Shown here in pieces: positions 1 to 8,329 of a stretch of DNA of 64,000 nt (within the stretch, counting starts at the first letter, position 1; every line of letters starts with the position of its first letter). Origin of the DNA: Thalassotalea algicola. Lineage in GTDB: Bacteria > Pseudomonadota > Gammaproteobacteria > Enterobacterales > Alteromonadaceae. The DNA lies in contig NZ_JABBXH010000002.1 in NCBI RefSeq assembly GCF_012932965.1, positions 1-64,000 of the forward strand, given 5' to 3'. The notes under the pieces were generated by a model. That model was not told the origin of the DNA and ran no database searches. It saw nothing but the letters and a program-made list of their open reading frames with translations. Position numbers and translations under genes: made by a program.

Positions 1-42
<42 letters not shown>

Positions 43-132
43 ACACAAAACTGTGTGCGATAAATATATTCTTAGGAATTATTTATCTTGGCACCTAGTT
101 ATCGATTATTCTTAATCCATAACTTAAAATGA

Positions 133-208
133 TGGTGCCCAGAGGCGGAATCGAACCACCGACACGGGGATTTTCAATCCCCTGCTCTACCGACTGAGCT
201 ATCTGGGC
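133..208 (-). tRNA. tRNA-Phe (GAA)
   Basis: This is a complete 76-nt tRNA with an encoded CCA end. On the minus strand the acceptor begins GCCCAGA and closes with TCTGGGC. The D-arm is AGCTCAGTCGGTAGAG, the anticodon loop reads TTGAAAA (GAA), and the T-arm contains GGTTCGATTCC. It is the first complete gene of a minus-strand tRNA operon that continues into tRNA-Thr. Confidence 0.97.
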
Positions 209-251
209 AACTTTCGGTTTTACAAAATCCTAGTAAGGGTTTTTAATCTAT

Positions 252-285
252 TTCCAAATATCTCTACCGACTGAACTATTTGGAA
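252..285 (-). pseudogene. tRNA-like remnant (acceptor plus D-arm) in tRNA leader
   Basis: On the minus strand this segment carries AGTTCAGTCGGTAGAG, which differs from the tRNA-Phe D-arm by one base. It is flanked by a perfect 9-bp inverted repeat (TTCCAAATA/TATTTGGAA). The anticodon and T arms are absent. It looks like a decayed tRNA copy whose acceptor-like ends still pair, and it lies in the transcribed leader upstream of tRNA-Phe. A processing or antitermination role is possible but is inference. Confidence 0.6.
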
Positions 286-290
286 CAGGG

Positions 291-312
291 CCTAAAAGGG
301 CGTGCCTTTAGG
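291..312 (-). other. Leader hairpin upstream of the tRNA genes
   Basis: CCTAAAAGG and CCTTTAGG form an imperfect stem with one bulged A and a 5-nt loop. On the minus strand it starts just after the expected transcription start of the tRNA operon. It may fold in the leader RNA. No T-tract follows, so it is not an obvious terminator. Confidence 0.4.
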
Positions 313-321
313 ACGGGCGCT

Positions 322-350
322 ATTAAACTTCTTTTCCTAATTCAGGTCAA
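322..350 (-). promoter_or_regulatory. Sigma-70 promoter of the tRNA operon with GC-rich discriminator
   Basis: On the minus strand the -35 box TTGACC (345-350) is separated by exactly 17 bp from a -10 box TTTAAT (322-327). A GC-rich run, GCGCCCG, follows directly. This arrangement is typical of stable-RNA promoters under stringent (ppGpp) control. It reads toward tRNA-Phe and tRNA-Thr. Confidence 0.7.
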
Positions 351-421
351 CTACTTTTTTTAATTTCTTTATTGTTTGCTGTTTTTTTACGCGTTATTCG
401 TTGTGTGCTTTTGATGGCGCA

Positions 422-712
422 TCAAGTGGCGCTATAAATTGTCCACAATCCAATAATGATAAAACCTAATCCGGCGATATATGCCAAGGTCTTTTCATCA
501 ATATAGCTCGATAAAAATGTGCCTGCCAATACACCTATGGCTGAAGCAACAATCAGTGCGGCAGATGCCGCAATAAATACTAGCCATTTACTTACCTCTT
601 TATCCGAAGCAAATAACATTGTTGCTAGCTGTGTTTTATCGCCAAGTTCAGCAATAAATACTGTGACGAATATAGTAAAAAATACTCGCCAATCGAACCC
701 TAATTCAAACAT
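422..712 (-). CDS. Single-domain GDT1/UPF0016 membrane protein (putative metal exporter)
   Basis: The 96-residue protein has three hydrophobic helices and carries the family signature ELGDKTQLA at about residues 22-30. The GDT1/TMEM165/MneA family moves Mn2+ or Ca2+ across membranes, and acidic residues in this signature bind the metal. Full-length members have two such repeats. Here there is only one, so a dimer would be needed to build a complete transporter. The start codon lies one base beyond the yggX stop, which implies translational coupling in a mutY-yggX-GDT1 operon. The family assignment is firm. The substrate is inferred. Confidence 0.85.
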   Translation of the reverse strand: MFELGFDWRVFFTIFVTVFIAELGDKTQLATMLFASDKEVSKWLVFIAASAALIVASAIGVLAGTFLSSYIDEKTLAYIAGLGFIIIGLWTIYSAT

Positions 713-713
713 G

Positions 714-986
714 CTATTTACTCGGTGGCACGTAACCTTCTATTTCTGGTTCTTTACCTTCAAATAAATATTCGACCATGGATTTTTCTAAAAAGGCACG
801 ATCATCAGGGTTCATCATGTTCATTTTTTTCTCATTGATCAGCATGGTTTGCTTCTTTTGCCAATTGCCCCATGCTTCTTTACTTATATTGTCGAAAATA
901 CGTTTTCCAACTTCACCTGGGTATAATTGAAAGGCTAAGCCTTCAGCGTCTTTATTTAGATTCTGACAAAATACTGTTCTGCTCAT
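714..986 (-). CDS. yggX: YggX, Fe(II)-trafficking / oxidative damage protection protein
   Basis: The 90-residue cytoplasmic protein begins MSRTVFCQ and keeps the early cysteine (Cys7) and the whole YggX core, including the typical YPGEVGKRI and FLEKSM stretches. YggX protects iron-sulfur proteins and DNA from oxidative damage and helps restore Fe-S clusters. Its length matches the family norm of about 90 residues. It lies 70 bp downstream of mutY, the same pairing as in E. coli, which fits because MutY itself carries a 4Fe-4S cluster. The GDT1-like gene follows immediately. Confidence 0.95.
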   Translation of the reverse strand: MSRTVFCQNLNKDAEGLAFQLYPGEVGKRIFDNISKEAWGNWQKKQTMLINEKKMNMMNPDDRAFLEKSMVEYLFEGKEPEIEGYVPPSK

Positions 987-1056
987 TGAGGTACTCGTAA
1001 TTTAGCAAGTTAATTTTTTCCGCAATAATAACATTAATGCGCCATGGTTGACGATG

Positions 1057-2157
1057 TTAATCTGTCAGCGTTAGTCCATTTAGTTCGGTGAGTTCTTGTA
1101 ATATTTTAACTGTTGATGCTGCAAAACCAAGTGAAGCGGGTTTAGTTAAATTTAACCATTGACGAGAGTTGAGCTCTGCAACTTTTGGTGATTGGCTATG
1201 TAACTGACATTTAATCGCAATGGGTGTTATTTCAAGATGAAAGTGGCTAAAGGTATGCCGAAAAGCTGTTAGGGAAATTGTCTCATTTGCTTTTAGGCCG
1301 AGCTCTGTCAATTGGTTGCCAATATCGGCATCGCTATCAACTTCTATAAAGCTCCATAATCCGCCCCAAATGCCTGTTGGCGGTCTTTTTTCTATTAATA
1401 CCTTATTATCTTGCATAGGTACTAGCATAATGGTGTGTCTAATCGGCGTTTCTTTCTTAGGTTTTTTTTGTGGAAAACTTGCTTGTTCGCCAGTTGCATT
1501 GGCCAAACAGCTAGTTTGTACGGGACACTGCTCACATTTTGGTTTACTACGTGTGCAAATTGTTGCGCCGATATCCATCATTGCTTGATTAAAGTACTCA
1601 ACATCGATAGCCGGTGTGAGAGCGGTGGTTATTGGCCAAAGCGATTTTTCGAATTTAGCTTGTGCGTTATGACCTTCGACTAAATAACATCGAGCTAAAA
1701 CACGTTTAACGTTGCCATCTAATATTGGGTGATGTTGTTTTAAAGATAGGCTTAAAATAGCCCCTGCAGTAGAGCGGCCTATGCCGGGTAGGGCGATAAC
1801 ATCTTCAATATCTGTCGGGAACTTTCCTTGATATTCAGCGGTTATTATTTTTGCGGCTTTGTGCAAGTTTCTGGCTCGTGCGTAATAGCCTAAACCAGTC
1901 CAATGATGTAATACGTTATCTTCATCTGCTGCGGCAAGCGCATTTATGGAAGGAAAGCTTTCCATAAATTTTTGATAGTAAGGGATAACCGTTGCCACTT
2001 GAGTTTGCTGTAACATAATTTCTGAAACCCATACTCGGTAAGGGGTTTTGTTTTGCTGCCAAGGCAAATGCTTCCGTCCTTGTTTGTGATACCAAGCAAG
2101 AATATTTTCACTAAAGGTTTTAGCGGATGATTTAGAAATAGATATTTGATTAGTCAT
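1057..2157 (-). CDS. mutY: MutY, A/G-specific adenine DNA glycosylase
   Basis: The 366-residue base-excision repair enzyme removes adenine mispaired with 8-oxoguanine. Visible features are the catalytic Glu in [10 protein letters not shown] (near residue 46), the helix-hairpin-helix LPGIGRSTA, the catalytic Asp in ILDGNVKRV, and the 4Fe-4S ligands spaced C-x6-C-x2-C-x5-C near residues 202-218. A C-terminal NUDIX-like domain, which recognises 8-oxoG, follows. Length is normal for the family. It is transcribed divergently from yggL and leads an operon with yggX. Confidence 0.97.
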   Translation of the reverse strand: MTNQISISKSSAKTFSENILAWYHKQGRKHLPWQQNKTPYRVWVSEIMLQQTQVATVIPYYQKFMESFPSINALAAADEDNVLHHWTGLGYYARARNLHKAAKIITAEYQGKFPTDIEDVIALPGIGRSTAGAILSLSLKQHHPILDGNVKRVLARCYLVEGHNAQAKFEKSLWPITTALTPAIDVEYFNQAMMDIGATICTRSKPKCEQCPVQTSCLANATGEQASFPQKKPKKETPIRHTIMLVPMQDNKVLIEKRPPTGIWGGLWSFIEVDSDADIGNQLTELGLKANETISLTAFRHTFSHFHLEITPIAIKCQLHSQSPKVAELNSRQWLNLTKPASLGFAASTVKILQELTELNGLTLTD

Positions 2158-2279
2158 AGCGGCGACAGTGTAACCAAACTGGCTTGAAATACAATGATAA
2201 CGCTATTTAATAGTTGGCATTTTGTTAAATTAACTCTATGCTTTCGCGTAATATTTAGAGTGTTTATGGATTACCTTAA

Positions 2280-2615
2280 ATGAAAGTAGAAGCTAAAAAT
2301 AGAAGCCAACGTTTACGTAAAAAACTACGTGTTGATGAATTCCAAGAATTAGGTTTTGACGTTGCGTGGCGATTAGCTGAAGACACAACATCAGAACAAA
2401 TCGATAGCTTTTTAGATAAATTTTTTGATGAAGTTATCGAACCCAATGGCTTAGGCTATAGTGGAGAAGGAGATACGTTGTGGCACGGCCTAATTTGTAC
2501 GCAAAAATTAGGTAAATGTACTGATGAACATCGTAACGCTGTTGATAAGTGGTTAAACGATAATGGTGCGACGGTAGTATCAGTATCGGATCTTTATGAT
2601 CTTTGGTGGGCATAA
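2280..2615 (+). CDS. yggL: YggL family 50S ribosome-binding protein (DUF469)
   Basis: The 111-residue protein has the basic N-terminus NRSQRLRKKLRVDEFQELGF and the C-terminal pattern SDLYDLWW that are characteristic of YggL. E. coli YggL binds the large ribosomal subunit. It stands next to mutY and trmB as in E. coli, which supports the assignment. The stop overlaps the likely start of the following acetyltransferase. Confidence 0.92.
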   Translation: MKVEAKNRSQRLRKKLRVDEFQELGFDVAWRLAEDTTSEQIDSFLDKFFDEVIEPNGLGYSGEGDTLWHGLICTQKLGKCTDEHRNAVDKWLNDNGATVVSVSDLYDLWWA

Positions 2616-3145
2616 ACTGTTTGTTTAGCTCAAAACATATAATAGAAGAAAACCTCGCTTTGCGTCCTTTATCTATTAAAGACGCTGGGGAGGTTTTTTT
2701 ATTAGTAGAAAAAAATAGAGAGCATCTTGCTCAGTATTTATATTGGGTAAATAAAGTAGTTGATGTTAATAGCACTGAACAATATATAAAGGCTCGTATT
2801 GAAAGTGAATTACCAAAAGCCACATGGTTTGCAATTGAAGTAAACAACAAACTATGCGGTATCTTCGGTGTAAAATCTGTCAGCAGTGATTTCATTGCCG
2901 AAGTAGGGTATTGGCTTTGCTCGTCAGTTCAAGGTAAAGGTGTGATGAGCCAAATTGTTAGGTATATAAACACGCAGTTGAAACAACAAAATGTAAAAGT
3001 GATTGAGTTTCGCTGTTTAGAGGAAAACAAAAGCAGTATCCGAGTTGCTCAAAATGCCGGCGCTAGCTTGGTAAAAGTTGAACCTAACGCCATGAAAATT
3101 AATCAGCAGCTACAATCATTGCTTTTCTATCATGTGACCTTGTAA
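2603..3145 (+). CDS. GNAT-family N-acetyltransferase (RimJ/RimL type)
   Basis: This is a protein of up to 180 residues with the Acetyltransf_3 pattern: an N-terminal LALRPLSIKDA strand, a central WFAIEV strand, EVGYWL, and the acetyl-CoA loop QGKGVMSQI, followed by ENKSSIRVAQNAGA. The closest functional class is the RimJ/RimL group, which acetylates protein N-termini or small amines. The substrate cannot be read from sequence. The open frame begins at a TTG overlapping the end of yggL by 13 bp. A GTG at 2606 or the TTG at 2621 are alternative starts, and none has a clear ribosome-binding site. It sits between yggL and trmB. Confidence 0.85.
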   Translation: MVGINCLFSSKHIIEENLALRPLSIKDAGEVFLLVEKNREHLAQYLYWVNKVVDVNSTEQYIKARIESELPKATWFAIEVNNKLCGIFGVKSVSSDFIAEVGYWLCSSVQGKGVMSQIVRYINTQLKQQNVKVIEFRCLEENKSSIRVAQNAGASLVKVEPNAMKINQQLQSLLFYHVTL

Positions 3146-3161
3146 TTCATATACGGTTTGC

Positions 3162-3190
3162 TTGAGTTTGAACTGCTAAAATAAGATAAT
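3162..3190 (+). promoter_or_regulatory. Candidate sigma-70 promoter of trmB
   Basis: TTGAGT (3162-3167) and GATAAT (3185-3190) are separated by 17 bp, and the trmB ATG follows 41 bp downstream. The boxes match consensus at 4 and 5 positions. This suggests trmB can be transcribed independently of yggL and the acetyltransferase. Confidence 0.5.
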
Positions 3191-3231
3191 ACGCCGCCGT
3201 TTTTAAATAGACAGATATAAGCTGATTCCAA

Positions 3232-3957
3232 ATGACAGAAAGAACCCATAAAACCATTGAGCAAGCGCAGGCTGAAGGAAAGTATATTCGTACTGTTCGT
3301 AGCTTCGTTAAACGTGAAGGTCGACTGACCAAAGGTCAAGCTCATGCCATGGAAAATCATTGGCAGGATATAGGGTTAAGTCATCAAGATGGGATGATTG
3401 ATGTGAATGCCGTGTTTGGCAATGACAATCCATTGGTGTTGGAAATTGGTTTTGGTATGGGTAAATCATTAGTTGAAATGGCTAACAATGCACCTGAATT
3501 GAATTATATTGGTGTTGAAGTTCATCGACCAGGTGTTGGCGCATGTATTGCAACAGCAGTTGAACAAGAAGTTAAAAACCTAAGAGTGTATGAACATGAT
3601 GCTATTGAAATTTTGGCAGATTGTATCCCCGATGGTAGTCTATCGACTGTCCAGTTATTTTTTCCAGATCCTTGGCATAAGAAGAAACATCATAAACGTC
3701 GCATTGTAAAACCTGAGTTTGTTGAAACTATTCGTCAAAAATTAAAAGTTGGTGGCGTGTTCCATATGGCGACCGATTGGGAAAACTATGCAGAGTGCAT
3801 GCTAGAAGATATGCAAAGTGCACCAGGCTATAAAAACTTATCCGAAAACAATGATTATGTGCCGCGTCCAGACTCTCGACCTTTGACTAAATTTGAAAAT
3901 CGAGGCCAGAAACTTGGCCATGGTGTGTGGGATCTACAATTTGAAAAAGTGAATTAA
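3232..3957 (+). CDS. trmB: TrmB, tRNA (guanine-N7)-methyltransferase
   Basis: The 241-residue class I SAM-dependent methyltransferase forms m7G46 in the variable loop of tRNAs. The SAM-binding segment reads [15 protein letters not shown] near residues 70-84. The family signature [17 protein letters not shown] is intact, and the C-terminal [12 protein letters not shown] segment is also typical. Length is normal. It has its own candidate promoter and is closed by a strong terminator at 3985, so it ends the housekeeping cluster. Confidence 0.97.
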   Translation: MTERTHKTIEQAQAEGKYIRTVRSFVKREGRLTKGQAHAMENHWQDIGLSHQDGMIDVNAVFGNDNPLVLEIGFGMGKSLVEMANNAPELNYIGVEVHRPGVGACIATAVEQEVKNLRVYEHDAIEILADCIPDGSLSTVQLFFPDPWHKKKHHKRRIVKPEFVETIRQKLKVGGVFHMATDWENYAECMLEDMQSAPGYKNLSENNDYVPRPDSRPLTKFENRGQKLGHGVWDLQFEKVN

Positions 3958-3984
3958 ACTTTTCATTAAAGTATTCAAGATTAT

Positions 3985-4022
3985 AAGCGGCTTAATGATG
4001 TTCATTAAGTCGCTTTTTTATT
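3985..4022 (+). terminator. Rho-independent terminator after trmB
   Basis: A 14-bp stem (AAGCGGCTTAATGA pairing with TCATTAAGTCGCTT through one G-T wobble) with a 3-nt loop is followed by a run of T. It lies 28 bp after the trmB stop. Confidence 0.9.
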
Positions 4023-4143
4023 TACGATAATTTTCTTTATATAGCAGTATTAGTTTTCTATCTTGCTTTGAATTCGTATGCAGGCTCTTTTCTGATCAAT
4101 ATAAGTTTCGTTAGAGTGGTTTAATCTTAATAAAGGATTATTT

Positions 4144-5202
4144 ATGACCAACTCACCAAACTTTATTCAACATTTACACGCGTTTAGAGGTTTTGCCATT
4201 TTAAATGTCGTCGGGGCCCACGCTTGGTCATTCATGATTTTTTGGACTGGAGGCTTAAATGTAGATGGTTTGAAATGGTTATTCTGGTTAACTGAAACCA
4301 TTTTTCATGGCTCGACATTGTACTTTGCGATTATATCAGGATTACTGTTTAGTCGAGTACTTGCTGGTCGCGACTGGTCAGCTTTTTATCAAAGCAAACT
4401 AATAAACGTTTTGCTACCTTATATCGTTACTTCTTTTGCGCTAACCGCACTGTATTGGCAGTTTTATATTCAAGATCCAGCTTTTGAAAATACAATAATT
4501 AGTTATTTCGAAGTCGTGGCTAAAAACTTAGTAATAGGTAAAGCTGATATACATTTTTGGTATATTCCTGTACTCATGGTGATGTTTCTAACCACGCCAT
4601 TACTTACCTTTATCCAAAATAAATCTAACGTTTTAACGTGTTTAATTATTTTAATACCATTAGTTATTTCTCGCAGCCCATTTCCAGACTTTATTAAACC
4701 TCAGACATTTATCTATTTTATTGGCGCTTATATGCTGGGGATGGCGATAGGCGCGAATTATCAGAAAGTAGAAGAGCAAGTAGCGAAATATCAACAATGG
4801 CTAATTGTTATCGCATTAGCCACGTCTTGCGCGCTATTTTTGCTTTATGTTGGTGATTATCAGCATTCAGGATTTTATTCGATAAGGCAAACGTTAGTTT
4901 ATCTCCAAAAAGTCGCTATTTGCTTGGTGGTGCTTTATTGGTTATCAAGGTTTGAACATGACTTGCCCAAATGGCTTTTAACTTTGGGGACTTATGCATT
5001 TGCTATTTTCTTTCTGCATGTTGTATTTATAGGCATAGTAATAACAAACGTTAGGGAATGGTTAGATTCATCTCGTACAGTAGAACTGGTTGCGTTATTT
5101 GGTAGTGTCAATTTTATTGCCGGGATCGGTGGTAGCATTGTACTAGCTGCTATCGTAAAACGATTTCTTGGCAAGCATTCGAAAAAGTTTGTGGGCGTAT
5201 AA
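4144..5202 (+). CDS. Acyltransferase family 3 membrane protein (OafA/YrhL type)
   Basis: The 352-residue integral membrane protein has about ten hydrophobic segments. The N-terminal HAFRGFAILNVVGAHAW carries the Arg and His expected for this family, which transfers acyl groups to sugars, lipids or peptidoglycan at the inner membrane. An AAGGA ribosome-binding site precedes the ATG. It stands alone, with no polysaccharide genes nearby to suggest a substrate. Its stop codon abuts the stop of the convergent gene on the other strand. Family certain, substrate unknown. Confidence 0.88.
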   Translation: MTNSPNFIQHLHAFRGFAILNVVGAHAWSFMIFWTGGLNVDGLKWLFWLTETIFHGSTLYFAIISGLLFSRVLAGRDWSAFYQSKLINVLLPYIVTSFALTALYWQFYIQDPAFENTIISYFEVVAKNLVIGKADIHFWYIPVLMVMFLTTPLLTFIQNKSNVLTCLIILIPLVISRSPFPDFIKPQTFIYFIGAYMLGMAIGANYQKVEEQVAKYQQWLIVIALATSCALFLLYVGDYQHSGFYSIRQTLVYLQKVAICLVVLYWLSRFEHDLPKWLLTLGTYAFAIFFLHVVFIGIVITNVREWLDSSRTVELVALFGSVNFIAGIGGSIVLAAIVKRFLGKHSKKFVGV

Positions 5203-5568
5203 TTAAGCTTCGCTTTCTTCAGAAAACTCAGCTAGTTTGTCTTTTTCGATATAAAATAAGTGCTGGCAATTTCGTATGTTGCCAGTACTTCTCAACCACT
5301 CTTCATCGACTATTTTCCACCTTAACGCAGCTTGCAGCGTACGTGCACTGTACTGCGTCCAGTAATATTGACTGGCCTTAATATGAATATCGGTATTTGG
5401 CGTTAGTTTATTACGAGTGGCCAATAAATTCTCCGCAACTTTATTTGCGACTTTCGGCTTTAGTTCTTGTCTAATTAATTGTTTGAAGCGATTGAATCTT
5501 TTTGCTCTATATAGTTGCCACGTCATCCAACAAAGTAACATTGCCGCCGCAATTACTACAATTTCCAT
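5203..5568 (-). CDS. Unrecognised single-pass membrane protein
   Basis: I do not recognise this 121-residue protein. An N-terminal hydrophobic helix (IVVIAAAMLLCWMTW) is followed by a basic, soluble domain containing YYWTQYSARTLQAALRWK and an acidic C-terminus, suggesting a membrane anchor with a cytoplasmic domain. The frame stays open upstream to 5688, but the ATG at 5568 starts directly with the membrane helix and is the more likely start. It converges on the acyltransferase with no base between the two stop codons. Confidence 0.6.
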   Translation of the reverse strand: MEIVVIAAAMLLCWMTWQLYRAKRFNRFKQLIRQELKPKVANKVAENLLATRNKLTPNTDIHIKASQYYWTQYSARTLQAALRWKIVDEEWLRSTGNIRNCQHLFYIEKDKLAEFSEESEA

Positions 5569-5721
5569 TATTTCAATACAACTCTCAGCTTTGGAATTGC
5601 AGGCGATATTAACAGTATCTGAACCAAAAGTATTGTCTGCCTTTAATCGAAAGCTTGTTACTGAAATGTTATAAAAAGCTAGGTACAATCAAATCAATAC
5701 TCCGCTTGATAAAGGTAAATT

Positions 5722-6759
5722 GTGACTAATTTTCCTCAGTTAATATTCACAGCCTTCATAGTCTTTTTCTCTGTTACCATTAGTGCGAAAAATTCGATAC
5801 AAAAGGTTTACGAACAAGTTAATAACGGTGTAGTTGAATTGCACGTTAAAGCACTCGCTCAGCCAGAGCCAGGGAAAGTTAATTACCGGCCTACAACCGA
5901 AAATTCTTTAGGTTCAGGAGCGCTAATTTCCGACAAAGGTCGTATTTTAACTGCTGCACATGTTGTAGAAACTGCCACCGAAATTACGGTGATATTTAAT
6001 GATGGCTCAACCACATCTGGTCATGTAGTGTGGGTAGACAACTTGATTGATTTGGCGATGATTCAAGCCTACGAAGTTCCAAAAGAGTTACAGCCATTAC
6101 GTTTAGCTAACAGTGGTAACTACAATATTGGAGAGCAAGTTTTAGCGATAGGTGCACCATATGGTGTCAGTCATAGTTTATCTGTTGGCTATTTAAGTGG
6201 AGTACGAGATAGAGAGCCAATTCCTGGCTCAAATTTGATACCAAGATTTTTACAAACCGATGCTGCAATTAATCAGGGTAATTCAGGTGGCCCATTATTT
6301 AATTTACAAGGAGATATTATTGGTATTGTTAGCCATATTTTATCGAGTTCTGGTGGTAATAATGGTTTAGGCTTTGCTGTTTCTATAGATACAATTCGGC
6401 ATATCATTGACTCTGACCCTGGGATATTCCTTGGCGTTAGCCCTCATTTACTTACTAAAGAACAAGCATTAGCACTGAACAATCCTTTTGGGTATGGCTT
6501 GCTAATCCAGCAAGTAGTCCCTAATTCTATTGCAGATGTTATGGGCTTAAAGGGTGGGAAATTTACGGTAACCATTGGCAGAACGCCGGTACTACTAGGC
6601 GGTGATATTTTACTGGAAGTTGCTGGTCGCCCGTTAACCAACCTTGAAGAGGCGATTAAAATTCGTCAAAGGCTTAGTGAATATGGCAAGGGTGATCGCG
6701 TTACCTTTAAATATTTACGAAATGGTAAAGTAGAACAAACTTTCTGGGAGTTTGATTAA
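5722..6759 (+). CDS. HtrA/DegP-like periplasmic serine protease with one PDZ domain
   Basis: The 345-residue protein begins at a GTG and has a signal peptide ending near residue 22. The trypsin-like S1C triad is visible: His in LTAAHVVE, Asp in NLIDLAMIQ and Ser in QGNSGGPLF. A C-terminal PDZ domain carries LLIQQVVPNSIADVMGLKGG. DegS has one PDZ domain and a similar length, but DegS is membrane-anchored and this N-terminus looks cleavable. Such proteases degrade or sense misfolded envelope proteins. It appears monocistronic. Confidence 0.9.
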   Translation: MTNFPQLIFTAFIVFFSVTISAKNSIQKVYEQVNNGVVELHVKALAQPEPGKVNYRPTTENSLGSGALISDKGRILTAAHVVETATEITVIFNDGSTTSGHVVWVDNLIDLAMIQAYEVPKELQPLRLANSGNYNIGEQVLAIGAPYGVSHSLSVGYLSGVRDREPIPGSNLIPRFLQTDAAINQGNSGGPLFNLQGDIIGIVSHILSSSGGNNGLGFAVSIDTIRHIIDSDPGIFLGVSPHLLTKEQALALNNPFGYGLLIQQVVPNSIADVMGLKGGKFTVTIGRTPVLLGGDILLEVAGRPLTNLEEAIKIRQRLSEYGKGDRVTFKYLRNGKVEQTFWEFD

Positions 6760-6783
6760 TACTAAATCTCTCCAACAAAAAAG

Positions 6784-6813
6784 CGCTGCTATTGCTAATT
6801 ATCAATAGCAGCG
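6784..6813. repeat. Perfect 11-bp inverted repeat with T-tract on the minus strand
   Basis: CGCTGCTATTG and CAATAGCAGCG pair perfectly around an 8-nt loop between two plus-strand genes. The U-tract needed for a terminator is present only in minus orientation (TTTTTTG after the stem), although both neighbours are on the plus strand. It may still weakly end the protease transcript, or it may block antisense transcription. Confidence 0.6.
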
Positions 6814-6888
6814 GCTACATTTCTTGATGAAAAATTCTGCTATGTAATGCTAGAGCATAGGTAAATACTTATGGTTTAGGAGCATAGT

Positions 6889-8277
6889 GTGCAGCGTCGA
6901 AGTTTTCTAAAGTATTCAGCATTGCTAGCAATGTCTAGCCACTTTCCACTATGGGCTAATAGTGAAAAATATGATGTCATCATTATTGGTAGTGGCCTTG
7001 CCGGGCTTAATGCTGCAAGACAATGCCAAGCGTTAGGGCTGAGTTATCTTGTGTTAGAGGCTAGCGACCGAATTGGCGGTCGCATTAAATCACTAACTAA
7101 TGTTGCCGGATTACCTGAATTAGGTGGCATGCAAATAGGTAAAGGTTATGGCTTAACTCGTCACTTAATTAATCAGTTTAATTTACCACTAGCACCACCT
7201 ACGCAATTTGCTAGAGGCCAAGCCATGTCGATTAATGGCAAGTTACTAGATGCTAAAGCTTGGGCTGAACACGATATCAATCCGTTAACCGCCCCTTTAA
7301 ATAAATTACATCCAGCTGCGCTACTTAGCCATTACCTTAAAAAGTCGCCAGTATTTGAAGCTGTAGACTGGCTTGCCGATAATCAAATGAAACTAGATAT
7401 ATCTCTAGAAAAACATCTGCTTTCATTAGGGGCTAGCAAAGATGAACTGGCATTAATTGAAAATAGTTTTAATGGCATTAGCTTAAAACATCACTCGGCG
7501 TTAGATGCGTTAAAGGGATTAAATGCCAGGAAAAATCTAGGCCGGGGTTTTGATATGGTTGTAGGAGGTAATCAACAATTACCTGAAGCAATTGCAGCCT
7601 CGCTTACAAGGCCTGTTCAACTGCAACAAGTAGTAACGGTAATTTCTGGCAATAAAGACAACTATCAAGTGAGTTGCAGCAGCGGCGAACAATTCAAGGC
7701 GAAACAATTGATCATTACTGCACCATTTGCCGCATTAAAGCATATAGATTTATCAATTAGCTTATCGGAAGAAAAGCGATATGCTATTAACCAGTTATCT
7801 TATACCCCGATCACACAAGCAATATTCAAAGTAAACAGTGCTTTTTGGCTAAATGATAACCTTCCTGCTGGGCTATGGAGTGATACGTTAATTGAACGGA
7901 TATTTGCGTTGAAAAATAAAGCAGGAAATGTATCAACATTGATGTGTTGGATAAACGGCACTAATGCTCTGGCATTAGATCGGCTAACTAGAGTAGAACA
8001 ACATAAACTACTAGTTCAACAGTTAGCGAAAGTGCGGCCGAGTACTAAAGGCAATGTTGAATTGCTGCATGTCGAATCATGGGCTAACAATCCGTATCAA
8101 GGTGGTGCCTACGCCCACTATCAAGCCGGAACGGTGCACAAAATTGCTCCATATGTTGCTGAAAGTGAAGCGGGAGTTCATTTTGCTGGTGAACATACTC
8201 AACCATTGTTACCCGGAATTGAAGCGGCTTTAGTTTCGGGGATGCAGGCTGCTGACAATGTTACGCAATTGCTTTAG
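6889..8277 (+). CDS. Flavin monoamine oxidase family protein, exported
   Basis: The 462-residue protein starts at a GTG preceded by TTTAGGAG. The N-terminus MQRRSFLKYSALLAMSS resembles a Tat signal, as expected for a cofactor-loaded exported enzyme. The FAD-binding loop is IIIGSGLAGLNAARQ, followed by LEASDRIGGRIKS, and the C-terminal flavin-contact segment is HFAGEHTQPLLPGIEAAL. The family oxidises amines, or desaturates related substrates, with release of H2O2 or reduced cofactor. The substrate is not evident. The TetR regulator 52 bp downstream may be in the same transcript. Confidence 0.87.
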   Translation: MQRRSFLKYSALLAMSSHFPLWANSEKYDVIIIGSGLAGLNAARQCQALGLSYLVLEASDRIGGRIKSLTNVAGLPELGGMQIGKGYGLTRHLINQFNLPLAPPTQFARGQAMSINGKLLDAKAWAEHDINPLTAPLNKLHPAALLSHYLKKSPVFEAVDWLADNQMKLDISLEKHLLSLGASKDELALIENSFNGISLKHHSALDALKGLNARKNLGRGFDMVVGGNQQLPEAIAASLTRPVQLQQVVTVISGNKDNYQVSCSSGEQFKAKQLIITAPFAALKHIDLSISLSEEKRYAINQLSYTPITQAIFKVNSAFWLNDNLPAGLWSDTLIERIFALKNKAGNVSTLMCWINGTNALALDRLTRVEQHKLLVQQLAKVRPSTKGNVELLHVESWANNPYQGGAYAHYQAGTVHKIAPYVAESEAGVHFAGEHTQPLLPGIEAALVSGMQAADNVTQLL

Positions 8278-8329
8278 TTTGCCTATAGTTTAGTGGTAGC
8301 ATTAGGCAAAATTTTTATCGCTTTTAGTA

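Noticed and set aside
5569..5688. Upstream extension of the 121-residue membrane protein
   Set aside because: The added residues have no hydrophobic or conserved pattern and the internal ATG directly precedes the membrane helix.
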